NCBI RefSeq assembly: GCF_001440405.1
Contig: NZ_LLXX01000141.1
Coordinates: forward strand, 58,834-122,833
DNA length: 64,000 nt
DNA from: Bradyrhizobium valentinum
GTDB lineage: Bacteria > Pseudomonadota > Alphaproteobacteria > Rhizobiales > Xanthobacteraceae
Direction: 5' to 3'
Position 1 is the first letter of the stretch, and each line of letters starts with the position of its first letter. Under the pieces are notes generated by a model. It saw only the letters and a program-made list of their open reading frames with translations. It was not told where the DNA came from and did not search any database. The position numbers and the translations under genes were made by a program. Positions 52,901 to 61,849 of this stretch are shown here, one piece after another.

Positions 52901-55504
52901 TACATGGACTTTGGTGGTAGCGTTCTGCCCTGGACGAGACATGTCCGGGCTGGCCGCGATCTGGTGCGCCGCGCGTTTGAGGCGGCAAACAAGGTTGGGG
53001 ACCTCAACTACGCCGCCTACTGCGGCAACCAGTTGAATACGAATCTTCTCGCCGCGGGCGATCCGCTTGCCGAGGCTGAACGCGAAGCCGAGCATGGCCT
53101 CGCATTCGCGCAGAAGACGCGGTTCGGACTTGTCATTGACTTCATCACCTCGCAGCTCGGGCTGATCCGGACGTTGCGCGGCTTGACGCCGACATTCGGC
53201 TGCTTCGACGATGAGCAGTTTGATGAGGCTCGGATCGAGCGCCGCTTTTCCGGAAATCCGGATTTGGCGTTTGGCGAGTGCTTCTACTGGATTCGCAAGC
53301 TGCAGGCGCGTTTCTTTGCCGGCGACTACGCGTCGGCCCTCGAGGCCTCGCCCAGGGCCCAACGGCTGTTGTGGAGCTTGGGCTCGCAGTTTGAAACGGC
53401 GGAATATCAATTTTACAGCGCGCTGACTCACGCCGTGTCCTGTGATTCTGCGGCAGCCGGCGAGCGGCAGCAGCACCTTGACGCTGTCGCTGCTCATCAC
53501 AAGCAACTCCAGCTCTGGGCGGCGAATTGCCCGGACAATTTCGAGAACCGCGCCGCGCTGGTCGGCGGCGAGATTGCGCGGATCGAAGGCCGGGAGCTTG
53601 ATGCCGAACACCTCTACGAACAGGCCATCCGCTCGGCCCGCGCAAACGGCTTTATTCACAACGAGGCGCTCGCCAATGAACTCGCTTCCCGCTTCTACGC
53701 AGCGCGCGGCTTTGAGAAGATTGCCCGCCTGTATTTGCAGGACGCCCGCTACGGCTATCTCCGCTGGGGAGCCGATGGCAAGGTGAGGCAACTTGATCGG
53801 CTTCATCCGAGTTTGGCCGCTCCGGAGGCGCACGGTCCCACAGCGAACATTGGCTCCTCGGTCCAGCAACTCGATGTAGCGACCGTCGTCAAAGCCTCTC
53901 AGGCCGTGTCCAGCGAGATCGTTTTATCCAAGCTGATCGAGCGGCTGATGACGATCGCGCTCGAGAATGCAGGCGCGGATCGCGGACTTCTGATACTGCC
54001 GGCAGAGGATGACCCTTTGATTCAGGCAGAGGCAAAGGCCGCCGACGATCAGATTGAAGTCGTGCTGTGCCAAAGGCTAATCACCAGCGTCACTTGTCCC
54101 GAATCTCTCGTCCGCTATGTAATCCGCACGCGCGAAAGCGTGATTCTCGATGATGCCTCCAAGCCCAACCTTTTCTCCGAGGACGATTATCTGCGCGGCC
54201 GACCAGCCAAGTCGATCCTCTGCCTACCGCTGATGAAACAAGGACGCTTGACGGCGCTGCTCTACCTCGAAAACACGCTGAGCTCGTACGCGTTTCCCCC
54301 AGAGCGAATTGCGATCCTAGAACTGTTGGCGGCGCAAGCGGCGATCTCGCTGGAGAACACCCGCCTCTACAGCGATCTTCAAGAGCGTGAGGCGAAAGTC
54401 CGGCGCCTGGTCGAATCCAACATCATCGGGATCTCAATTTGGGACTTTGATGGTCGCATTATTGAAGCCAACGAGGCCTTTCTACACATAGTGGGACATA
54501 GCCGCGACGATATCGTTTCGGGTCGTCTGCGCTGGACCGAGCTAACGCCCACCGAATGGCATGGCGCTGACGAACGGTCCGTGGCAGAGCTTAGGGCTAC
54601 GGGAAGCTGCAAAGCCTTCGAGAAGGAGTACTTACGAAACGACGGCAGCCGCGTGCCCGTGCTTGTCGGCGCGGCGACCTTCGGTGGACCTCGCGACCAG
54701 GGCGTCGCCTTCGTCCTCGATTTGACTGAGCGCAAAGAGGCCGAGCAGAACCTGCGAGAGAGCGAGCGGCGATACCGCGAAGCGCAAGCGGAACTTTCTC
54801 ACGTTACGCGCGTGACGATGCTGGGAGAGCTAGCCGCCTCGATCTCCCATGAAGTAAATCAGCCGCTCGCCGGCGTCATCGCCAACGCGGAGGCATGCCA
54901 GCGCTGGCTCGACCGCGAAACTCCTGACCTGAACAAAGCGCGCCGCTCAGTGGAATGGGTAATAGACGACGGCAATCGGGCGAGTGAGGTGATCCGACGC
55001 GTGCGTGCGCTCGCGAAAAAGACGGGCGTTGAGAAGGCGCCTCTCGACATCAATGATGTCGTCAGGGAAACCATCGCCCTGGTGCGGCGTGAACTGGCCA
55101 GCCACCAGGTGTCGTTGCGCACGGATTTCGCATCCGCTCTGCCCGTGATCCAGGCCGATCGGGTTCAAATGCAGCAGGTGATTATCAACCTGGTGATGAA
55201 TGGCATTGAAGCCATGCAAGCGGTCACAGATCGGCCGCGCGAACTGGTGATACGATCCTGCCAGGACGAGAAACAACAAGTGCTAACAAGCGTAACGGAT
55301 TGCGGCGTCGGAATCTCCGCCGAGAATGCCGATCGACTCTTCAACGCCTTCTTCACCACCAAAGCCAGCGGCATAGGTATGGGGCTGTCGATCTGTCGTT
55401 CGATCATCGAAGCCCACGGTGGCCGGCTGTGGGCCATTGCAAACGTGCCACACGGTACCACGTTTCAGTTCACCCTGCCGGCGAAAGCCGACACTGCGTC
55501 CTGA
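49964..55504 (+). CDS. Giant kinase-like / AAA ATPase / GAF / PAS / histidine kinase
   Basis: An 1846-residue signalling protein. A Ser/Thr-kinase-like domain (about 60-290) has HKDIKPANVL in place of HRD and GFG in place of DFG, and no clear Gly-loop or Lys. Next come an AAA-type ATPase (Walker A GYSGIGKSAV near 335, Walker B LFLDDLQW near 464) and a long helical-repeat region (650-1290). GAF (1310-1480) and PAS (1490-1600) domains follow, then HisKA with SISHEVNQPLAG near 1625 and a C-terminal ATPase (DCGVGI, GIGMGLSICRSI). The start at 49964 follows GGAG. There is no adjacent regulator. The kinase domain may be inactive and serve as a sensor or scaffold. Confidence 0.9.
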   Translation: MNLSLSLGVDGVSRLTVLLEDSGRVLCRGWHGDVDGDGTAVLAVLSASEHPTPAFVDQLAHEYALKDELNGRSAARPLALVREHGQTVLLLQDPGGRPLVGLLGRPMEMGRFLRFATGLSAALRHVHEHGLIHKDIKPANVLVDFATGQVWLTGFGIAARLQRERQSPEPPELIAGTLAYMAPEQTGRMNRSIDSRSDLYSLGVTLYEMLTGALPFMASDPMEWVHCHIARQPVPPVERLKDVPAPVSAIVSKLLAKSAEERYQTAAGLERDLGRCLAAWEAQHRIDAFPLGQQDTPDRLLIPEKLYGREREIETLLAAFDRVVTSGRPELVLVSGYSGIGKSAVVHELHKALVPARGLFASGKFDQYKRDIPYATLAQAFQGLIRALLGKSDAELAGWRYALGEALGPNGRLMIDIVPELKLLIGDQPPVPDLPPQQAQGRLQLVFRRFLGVFARPEHPLALFLDDLQWLDAATLDMLADLLTQADVQRLLVIGAYRDNEVDSAHPLIRKLDAIRKAGAFVQEISLAPLAREDLVRLIADTLSCAPGDAASLARLVHEKTNGNPFFAIQFISTLAEEGLLRFDHDAARWCWELDRLHAKGYTDNVVDLMVGRLTRLPVATQAALQQLACLGNVAKITMLSVVLGKSEEDIRSDLWDAVRLELVEHLESSYKFIHDRVQEAAYSLIPEPLRAEAHLRIGRLLAAHTPAEKREEDIFEIANQLNRGAVLITSRHEREQFAELNLLAGRRAKATTAYASALTYLTLGEALLPEDSWERRHELTFALAQHRGECEFLTGALAQAEQRLAGLSSRAANTVERATVACLRADLYTALDQSSRAIAVGLDYLQHLGIDWSPHPTEEEARREYERIWSQLGGRTIASLIELPLMSDPASLATLDVLAKIVPPAFYTDANLLALITCRAVNLSLERGNCDASCSAYEWLSMLAGPHFGDYRTAVYRFGQLGYDLVEGRGLTRFQARTYMDFGGSVLPWTRHVRAGRDLVRRAFEAANKVGDLNYAAYCGNQLNTNLLAAGDPLAEAEREAEHGLAFAQKTRFGLVIDFITSQLGLIRTLRGLTPTFGCFDDEQFDEARIERRFSGNPDLAFGECFYWIRKLQARFFAGDYASALEASPRAQRLLWSLGSQFETAEYQFYSALTHAVSCDSAAAGERQQHLDAVAAHHKQLQLWAANCPDNFENRAALVGGEIARIEGRELDAEHLYEQAIRSARANGFIHNEALANELASRFYAARGFEKIARLYLQDARYGYLRWGADGKVRQLDRLHPSLAAPEAHGPTANIGSSVQQLDVATVVKASQAVSSEIVLSKLIERLMTIALENAGADRGLLILPAEDDPLIQAEAKAADDQIEVVLCQRLITSVTCPESLVRYVIRTRESVILDDASKPNLFSEDDYLRGRPAKSILCLPLMKQGRLTALLYLENTLSSYAFPPERIAILELLAAQAAISLENTRLYSDLQEREAKVRRLVESNIIGISIWDFDGRIIEANEAFLHIVGHSRDDIVSGRLRWTELTPTEWHGADERSVAELRATGSCKAFEKEYLRNDGSRVPVLVGAATFGGPRDQGVAFVLDLTERKEAEQNLRESERRYREAQAELSHVTRVTMLGELAASISHEVNQPLAGVIANAEACQRWLDRETPDLNKARRSVEWVIDDGNRASEVIRRVRALAKKTGVEKAPLDINDVVRETIALVRRELASHQVSLRTDFASALPVIQADRVQMQQVIINLVMNGIEAMQAVTDRPRELVIRSCQDEKQQVLTSVTDCGVGISAENADRLFNAFFTTKASGIGMGLSICRSIIEAHGGRLWAIANVPHGTTFQFTLPAKADTAS

Positions 55505-55898
55505 ATGCTGCGCGCGTAAGTCCGAAGAACAGGCGGCCCCGGACGCGAGTTCACTCTGCATCAATCGCGCCGTTCTAACCGATCGACCTGGCGCGATTGA
55601 GGCGCGAGGAGGCGCTTCACTCCGGTGCCGTCGCTCGATCTGCCAAAAGGACATCGTCTCTGGAAACGCAGCGAGCGCTCTTCCGGAGGATGCCGACGTT
55701 ACTCAACCTTTCCCATCGTGCGACTAAATCGAGATGTAAAGGCTGCGAAGTCGCCTTATCACAAAAAAAGCCCCGACACAGGGCGGGCTTTTGTGTTTCC
55801 TGAGATCGGCAGTCATTGACCAGGGCGCCGACATCAAATGGCCCTCACTGTCGTCCGATCAGCTCGGTTCGACAGATGGCCAAGCTTAACTCCGTCAC
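55505..55898. other. Intergenic region
   Basis: Holds the terminator at 55760-55796 and otherwise nothing recognised. Confidence 0.6.
55760..55796 (+). terminator. Rho-independent terminator
   Basis: AAAAGCCC (55766-55773) pairs with GGGCTTTT (55785-55792), followed by further T-rich sequence, about 260 bases past the giant kinase stop. Confidence 0.75.
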
Positions 55899-56384
55899 CT
55901 ACTGAGCTGTTTTCGGTAAGGGGCTTAATGCCGCCGCCGCGGCGTTCGCGATGCCGGTGTCGTTCTCCATGCTAAAGCCGGCAATACCTACTGCGCCTAC
56001 GACTTCGCCGTTTACGCGTATCGGCACGCCGCCGCGCAGTGCGGCGATGCCGGCGGTGACGAATGCCGTTCGACCTCGATTGATGTTGTCCTCGATCTCT
56101 GCCGTCGGCCGTTGTAGCCGCGCAGCCGTTCGTGCCTTCTCGATGGCGAGGTCCGCGCTTGCTGGACGGACACCGTCCATCCGCTGGAAAGCAAGCAGAT
56201 CCCCGTTGGGATCAACCACTGCGATTGCCGAGGGGCCATTGCGCTGCTGCGCGGCCTCCTTCGCTGCTTGCAGGACCGTCTGAGCTCCAGCTTGATCGAG
56301 GACCAATACGCTCATGGTCTGTGCCCGGACTGACAGGCAGAAGACCGTGGCCAATATTCCAACGCTAATTCCAAGTTTCGTCAT
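55899..56384 (-). CDS. GlcG/HbpS-family heme-binding-like protein, secreted
   Basis: A 161-residue protein with a signal peptide (LGISVGILATVFCLSVRA). The family core AIAVVDPNGDLLAFQRMDGV, the helix DLAIEKARTAARLQRP, and GGVPIRVNGEVVGAVGIAGF are all present. Relatives include GlcG and the redox/heme sensor HbpS, with unknown function in most bacteria. It faces the giant kinase gene tail to tail; any link to that sensor is speculation. Confidence 0.85.
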   Translation of the reverse strand: MTKLGISVGILATVFCLSVRAQTMSVLVLDQAGAQTVLQAAKEAAQQRNGPSAIAVVDPNGDLLAFQRMDGVRPASADLAIEKARTAARLQRPTAEIEDNINRGRTAFVTAGIAALRGGVPIRVNGEVVGAVGIAGFSMENDTGIANAAAAALSPLPKTAQ

Positions 56385-56724
56385 GGCGAACCGATCGCTT
56401 CGTTAAAGTTTAGCCTCTTATCATGCATGGCGACTTACGGGATCTCATTTCCTGATGTGGGAAGAAACGAGCACCATGCTCATCACGCTTGAGTGTTCGG
56501 CGACGCCGCGGAAGGGCTTTCAAATCCAATCGCAAGGTTTGGCCGCGAGATAGAGCAAGAGCTGCGAAAACACCGCAATGCTGGGAGTTTGATTTCTCCC
56601 TCTCGCACGCTATTTGCTTTGTGTGGCTGAGCAGCTCAACCGTGATCTTGGGCGCCTTTGATGGTCCGGATGGATTGCAAGATCCTTGCAACCACAGCCA
56701 TTAAGAAGAGTTAGCAACCCGGTG

Positions 56725-57021
56725 GATATTAAGCCGTTGTTCGGCCTTTGTGGTGTTCCCATCGCTTCGATGACGTCCGAGTTTAACGACCAGGTTACTT
56801 CGGTCGCGCTCAGCGACGTCCGCGGTGCACTCGGGATCAGCCACGATGCCGGAACCTGGATCGAAAGCCTCTATGTGTCGGCCGAGATCATCGGCATGGC
56901 GGTTTCGCCTGGCTGGTGGTGGCTTTCACGCTAAGGCGCTGGCCGCTGTTTGCGATCGCGTTATGCGGCGGCGCTCGGCATCATTGCCATGGGAGTGGTA
57001 CTGATGCTGGCCAAGAAATGA
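56725..57021 (+). pseudogene. DHA2-family MFS transporter relic
   Basis: Pieces resemble the N-terminus of EmrB-type multidrug transporters: LFGLCGVPIASMTSEFNDQV, SVALSDVRGALGISHDAGTW, IESLYVSAEIIGMAVSP. A frame change follows, then WLVVAFTLRRWPLFAIALCG. A final short segment AMGVVLMLAKK may be from the C-terminus. The ten or so helices between are missing, so this is an internally deleted relic. Confidence 0.7.
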
Positions 57022-57459
57022 TGTGGCCGAACACACCGCGCCAGCCGAACAAACGCCAGCAGCGTTAGCCTCAGCTCTAAGCGTGATCAGACCTGTTGCG
57101 ATCGGCGCTCTAGGTACACACGCGATCTCTTAAACTCGAATTTAGCCCTCCGACGCTCCAATTTCATGGTCGGAACAGAGTCTGGACCTACATTACGTGG
57201 GATAGGCCATCTGACCTTTGCGCTCACGGTCTCGCCGCCTGAAAGACAACCCGTGATGTGCGAAAGGCGCGATGCTCCAGGTTGGCCGCGTGAGGAAGGC
57301 TCAATGATCGCTAACCACACCGAGCGGCAGGATACGCACCAGCTTGGCCGTACCCACATTCGGATTTTTGCTCTTCAGGCTGAACATCCTTGTTGACGCG
57401 ATGGGTGGCGCAAGCTTGCCCCATCTCGCTGCGCACGAAGGAAGAATGCTGGAAATATC
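57022..57459. other. Intergenic region upstream of kup
   Basis: Contains copy n of the repeated element (57130-57145). No gene is recognised in the remaining sequence. Confidence 0.55.
57130..57145. promoter_or_regulatory. TTAAA-N6-TTTAG element (copy n)
   Basis: TTAAACTCGAATTTAG lies 315 bp before kup, farther than the other copies. Confidence 0.5.
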
Positions 57460-59379
57460 ATGCCAACATCTGCTGCGTCCGCACTGAATACTCCGGCGGA
57501 TCGAGCTGGGGACACTCAAAAGAAGTTGGCACGGCCCGCAACCGTACCGGCTGGGCTTCTGGCACTCGGCATTGTCTATGGCGACCTAGGGACCAGCCCT
57601 CTGTATACCTTGCAGACTGTTATGCACTTCATGGGGGATCAATTCACGCCGGAAGCGGCTCTTGGCACGCTGTCCCTCGTCTTTTGGGCGCTGATCATCA
57701 CGATATCGATCAAGTACTGCTTTCTGGTCATGCGCGCCGACAATCACGGTGAAGGCGGGATACTCGCGCTGATGACGTTGACCGGTGCCCGCTGGGCTGG
57801 TCGTGGTCGGTGGCTCATTATCATGGGCCTGTTTGGTGCAGCCCTCATCTATGGAGACGGAATTATTACACCGGCAATCTCGGTCCTGAGCGCGGTAGAA
57901 GGCCTGAACGTCGCAACAAGTATATTCAAACCGTACACGATGCCGTTTGCCCTTATCATTCTGGTCGGCCTGTTTGCGATTCAGAATCGTGGGACCGGGA
58001 CCATTGGAAACACCTTCGGACCGATCATGTTCGTGTGGTTTGCCACAATCGCGATTCTTGGACTTGTCGGAATCGTGCATCATCCGCATGTTCTGGCTGC
58101 GATAAGCCCTATCTATGGTGCTCGACTCATGATTGAGCACGGATTTCTCGGGTTCACCCTGCTGGGCGGCGTATTCCTCGCCCTGACGGGCGGTGAAGCG
58201 CTTTACGCTGACATGGGCCACATCGGACCAAATCCAATCCGCGCTGCCTGGTATTGCGTCGTGCTGCCGGCTCTCGTCCTCAACTACGCCGGCCAGATCG
58301 GGAATTTCCTGGGCGCTCCCGACCTCGAAGCAAACCCGTTTTTCAAGCTCGCGCCAAACTGGTCGATTTACCCGCTGGTCGCGCTCGCAACGCTCGCCAC
58401 CATTATTGCCAGCCAGGCCATCATCACCGGTGCGTTCTCCATGACGAGGCAGGCGATGCAACTCGGCTATTTTCCGGGTGTACGGATCCGTCAAACCTCG
58501 GCGGAAGAACACGGACAGATCTACGTACCATTCGTCAATTGGACTATGATGGCGTTTACCGTCGGCCTGACCGCAGGATTCGGAAGTTCCGATCGCCTTG
58601 CGGGAGCTTACGGGACCGCTGTATCGACCACCATGGTCTTAACGACGGCACTGCTCTACCATGTAATGCGCAATCGGTGGCATTGGTCCCTCTGCCAGGC
58701 AGCCGCCGTCACGAGTATTTTGTTGGCCGTCGATGTTGCCTTCTTCTCGGCGAACCTTCTGAAGATATTGGATGGCGGCTGGATCCCGCTGACATTCGGC
58801 GCCCTCGTGTTCACCATCATGACGACCTGGCATTACGGCGTTGAGGCAATGTATCGCCGCAACGCGGCAATATCTCAACAGCCGGCCAAGTTCTTCGCGC
58901 ACCTTCGCACAGATAACGTCGCTAGAGTTCGTGGCACGGCGGTGTTTCTCACACGAGTTGGTGGGGCGATACCGCCCATCATCGTCAACTACGTGAAGCG
59001 CGTCGGATCGCTGCAAAAGACCGTTATTTGCCTGACGGTCAGCTTCGAGGACGTTCCTCGCATTCGATCAAAAGACCGCGTCCGCATAGAACAACTCGAC
59101 GAGGGTTTTTGGCACGTAACTGTTCACTTTGGTTTCGTCGAAGTCCCCGACCTTCCGGCTGTCCTTGCGCTTGCGAAACAGGACGGAGTGTCAGTCCTCG
59201 ATGAAGCAAGCTATTACATCGAGCGAGGGGATTTCAGCAGCAGCAAACATCGAAATCTCCTGTCGCGATGGCGCATCGCATTATTCTCGTTCATGTCGCG
59301 CAATTCCGCGCATGCCATCGACCGGTTCAAGATACCCTCGAGCGCATTGATTGAAATAGGCCGAAGGGTCGAGCTGTGA
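57460..59379 (+). CDS. kup: Kup-family potassium uptake transporter
   Basis: A 639-residue, twelve-helix potassium-proton symporter. The signature GIVYGDLGTSPLYTL is followed by ADNHGEGGILALM, IYGDGIITPAISVLSAVEG, GGEALYADMGHIG and GAFSMTRQAMQLGYFPG. The soluble C-terminal part (about 460-639) is complete. It is monocistronic. Rhizobial species often carry several kup copies. Confidence 0.96.
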   Translation: MPTSAASALNTPADRAGDTQKKLARPATVPAGLLALGIVYGDLGTSPLYTLQTVMHFMGDQFTPEAALGTLSLVFWALIITISIKYCFLVMRADNHGEGGILALMTLTGARWAGRGRWLIIMGLFGAALIYGDGIITPAISVLSAVEGLNVATSIFKPYTMPFALIILVGLFAIQNRGTGTIGNTFGPIMFVWFATIAILGLVGIVHHPHVLAAISPIYGARLMIEHGFLGFTLLGGVFLALTGGEALYADMGHIGPNPIRAAWYCVVLPALVLNYAGQIGNFLGAPDLEANPFFKLAPNWSIYPLVALATLATIIASQAIITGAFSMTRQAMQLGYFPGVRIRQTSAEEHGQIYVPFVNWTMMAFTVGLTAGFGSSDRLAGAYGTAVSTTMVLTTALLYHVMRNRWHWSLCQAAAVTSILLAVDVAFFSANLLKILDGGWIPLTFGALVFTIMTTWHYGVEAMYRRNAAISQQPAKFFAHLRTDNVARVRGTAVFLTRVGGAIPPIIVNYVKRVGSLQKTVICLTVSFEDVPRIRSKDRVRIEQLDEGFWHVTVHFGFVEVPDLPAVLALAKQDGVSVLDEASYYIERGDFSSSKHRNLLSRWRIALFSFMSRNSAHAIDRFKIPSSALIEIGRRVEL

Positions 59380-60029
59380 TAAGCAGATAGAGCAGGCAGC
59401 GGCGAACTTTCAATTCGAGTAGCAGTGAGGCAAAGCTCCTCAGCTTGCGCGAATGCAGCCGTTCTCGTTCTTGGGACTTGAGCTTGTCATGAACGGAGGG
59501 CTCGCCCGATCGAGTACCGGCATCAGAGGTTCGCCAGAATCCGGTAAGACTACACAAAAGATTAGATACGATGGGCTCTCGAATTCATTCACGTTGCTGG
59601 CTGCTCTGGCCGCCATGAGCTGTCACGCCACTAAAAATCGTGCTGGATGGAGGCCTGCGCCGACTGCACGAAATGGCGCTTCGCCATTTCGACTCCCTGC
59701 TGCCTAACAACAGGCCGACCAGGGCGATCGTCGGCGGTGCGGTAGAGCGGACCTGAACGAGGCCAGGTCGTTCCTTCCAAACGGGTGCCGCCTTCAACCC
59801 GGCGCGAGCGCCTGGCCCTATGGTCGCGACTGGTATTTTCAGCGATGTGACAGACCCAATCGTTGGTGCCATCGTCGCTGCCATTCTGCACACGGGCCTC
59901 GCCCGGCTCGCCCGTGAAGGGAAGGCGGCCCAGCCGCCCAGCGCTGCCCAGACGACCGCTGAGTGAGTCCCAATCGAGGTGCTCATGTTTCAATTTGAGA
60001 GGAAAATCGCCCCGCTGCCGCTCGATAAT
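59380..60029. other. Intergenic region without a supported gene
   Basis: A 48-codon frame at 59820-59966 (MVATGIFSDVTDPIVGAIVA, then HTGLARLAREGK) could be a small peptide or gene tail, but has no family or clear ribosome site. Nothing else is recognised. Confidence 0.45.
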
Positions 60030-60066
60030 ACACCGTGGACGCTTAGAGCGTCCACGGTGTCGTTTT
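60030..60066 (+). terminator. Strong hairpin terminator
   Basis: A perfect 14-bp stem ACACCGTGGACGCT / AGCGTCCACGGTGT with a 3-base loop, followed by CGTTTT. It lies 55 bases past the stop of the minus-strand formaldehyde dehydrogenase, so it may serve that gene from the other side, or a plus-strand transcript. Confidence 0.75.
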
Positions 60067-60114
60067 GGAGATAGAAAGACCCTCAATCAGTGATGCGCCC
60101 AGTTTGCTTTTGTC

Positions 60115-61323
60115 TCAGGCCGCTTTAGAGAGTTGCCCGTGCGGATCGATGACGAATTTGCTTGCGACGCCGGCGTCGAATGATTTGTAGCCTTCCGGCG
60201 CCTGCTCAAGATCGATCACCTTGACATTGACGATCTTGGCGATGGGCAGCCTGTCCCAAAGTATCGCCTGCATGAGCTGGCGATTGTACTTCAGCACCGG
60301 CGTCTGGCCGGTGTGGAGGGCATGGGACTTTGCCCAGCCGAGACCGAGGCGCAGGCTGAGGTTGCCCTGTTTGGCTGCCTGCTCCTTCGCGCCGGGATCG
60401 TCGGTCACATAGAGGCCGGGAATGCCGATCGCGCCGGCTGCGCGGGTGATCTCCATCAGGCTGTTCAGCACGACGGCAGGCGCTTCGACGACCTTGCCGT
60501 CGGTTCCTTGCGCCTTTGCTTCGAAGCCGACGCAGTCGATCGCACAGTCGACTTCCGGAACGCCGAGGACGTCGGCGACCAGTTCGCCCAACCGATCGTG
60601 CCTGGTGAGATCGATCGGCTCGAAGCCGACGTTCTTGGCGTGGGCGAGTCGCTCCGTGTTCATATCTCCGATCAAGACAACTGCGGCGCCAAGGATGCGC
60701 GCGGACGCTGCCGCCGCGAGGCCGACCGGCCCGGCGCCGGCGACATAGACCGTCGACCCCACCCCGACCTTGGCGGTGACGGCTCCATGGAATCCCGTCG
60801 GCAAAATATCGGAGAGGCAGGTCAGATCACGGATCTTTTCCATCGCGTGCGCCTTGTTCGGAAACTTCAGCAGGTTGAAATCGGCATAGGGCACCATCAC
60901 GTAGTCGGCCTGCCCGCCGATCCATCCGCCCATATCGACATAGCCATAGGCGCCGCCAGCGCGGTCGGAATTGACGTGAAGGCAGACGCCGGTGTCACCC
61001 TCTCGACAGGTCCGGCAGCGGCCGCACGCGACGTTGAAAGGCACCGATACGAGGTCGCCGACCTTGAGATACTCGACGTCACGGCCTTTCTCGATCACCT
61101 CGCCGGTGATCTCGTGTCCGAGCACCATGCCGGCCGGTGCCGTCGTGCGGCCCCGGACCATGTGCTGGTCGGAGCCGCAGATATTTGTCGTTACGACCTT
61201 GAGGATGACGCCGTGGTCGATCGACTTTCCTGCCGGATTGCGGAAGGTCGGAAAGTCGATGCTCTGAACTTCGACGCTGCCGGGCTTGAGGTAAACCACG
61301 CCACGATTGGAATTGGAAGGCAT
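60115..61323 (-). CDS. fdhA: Glutathione-independent formaldehyde dehydrogenase
   Basis: A 402-residue zinc alcohol dehydrogenase family enzyme that oxidises formaldehyde to formate with NAD and no added thiol. Catalytic zinc residues are in NICGSDQHMVRGR and GHEITGEV, the structural zinc set is CGRCRTCREGDTGVC, and the NAD motif is GAGPVGLAAA. Long inserts (GGAYGYVDMGGWIGGQADYV and the KEQAAKQGNLSLRLGLGWAK region) match the Pseudomonas putida type. GAGGAG lies 7 bases before the ATG at 61323. Its product formate could feed the formate dehydrogenase at the window start. Confidence 0.95.
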   Translation of the reverse strand: MPSNSNRGVVYLKPGSVEVQSIDFPTFRNPAGKSIDHGVILKVVTTNICGSDQHMVRGRTTAPAGMVLGHEITGEVIEKGRDVEYLKVGDLVSVPFNVACGRCRTCREGDTGVCLHVNSDRAGGAYGYVDMGGWIGGQADYVMVPYADFNLLKFPNKAHAMEKIRDLTCLSDILPTGFHGAVTAKVGVGSTVYVAGAGPVGLAAAASARILGAAVVLIGDMNTERLAHAKNVGFEPIDLTRHDRLGELVADVLGVPEVDCAIDCVGFEAKAQGTDGKVVEAPAVVLNSLMEITRAAGAIGIPGLYVTDDPGAKEQAAKQGNLSLRLGLGWAKSHALHTGQTPVLKYNRQLMQAILWDRLPIAKIVNVKVIDLEQAPEGYKSFDAGVASKFVIDPHGQLSKAA

Positions 61324-61849
61324 CTGCAATCTCCTCTAAGTTTCGCTCTGAGATTCATTTCGATGTGCCGAGTTTCTGCGGACGGCAGGACGCCATCAGT
61401 GCGCGCTGAGGGACTCAACGAATCCCCGATGTACGGGCGGATCTTGGGATTTTGCCCCAAGCCGACGCCAACCGGATTGGCTCGAACATAATCAATGTGC
61501 CGGAAAATGACTTTGCCCTTCTTGCTGCGACTGGGGCGAGCTTGCGCTAACTTCGGGATCACGCCTTGGTCTCCCGGCAATCTTCCCCCAGCGGCGTCCG
61601 ACGTGGCGGGCGAGCACGTGGGCTTCAAACAATCGTGAGGGACGTGCTTCAACTCGGCGTGAGAGCGGGCGGCATATTCGAACTAGCCCTCTGCGAAAGA
61701 TGAGATGACTGACCTTGGGCGCACTTGACGGTGTTCGTTATTTTGACCTCGAAGATCGACTTTGGGCGGCTTTCCGTCGGGGCTACCGCCTTTTGGCGGC
61801 CTGTCTATGTTTGAGCGGTTTGCATCTGACTGCGCGAAAGAGGGTTTCC
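61324..61849. other. Intergenic region without a supported gene
   Basis: No ORF here shows a domain or a credible ribosome site; no repeat or hairpin was noticed. Confidence 0.5.

Noticed and set aside
6836..57145. The repeated element as an Irr iron-control box
   Set aside because: The Irr consensus as I know it is TTTAGAA-NN-TTCTAAA, an inverted order of half sites with different spacing; these copies have CTAAA first and TTTAG last with six bases between.
59585..60086. Overlapping minus-strand frames of 130-150 codons downstream of kup
   Set aside because: They have no ribosome site, no domain, and lie in all frames of the same GC-rich stretch.
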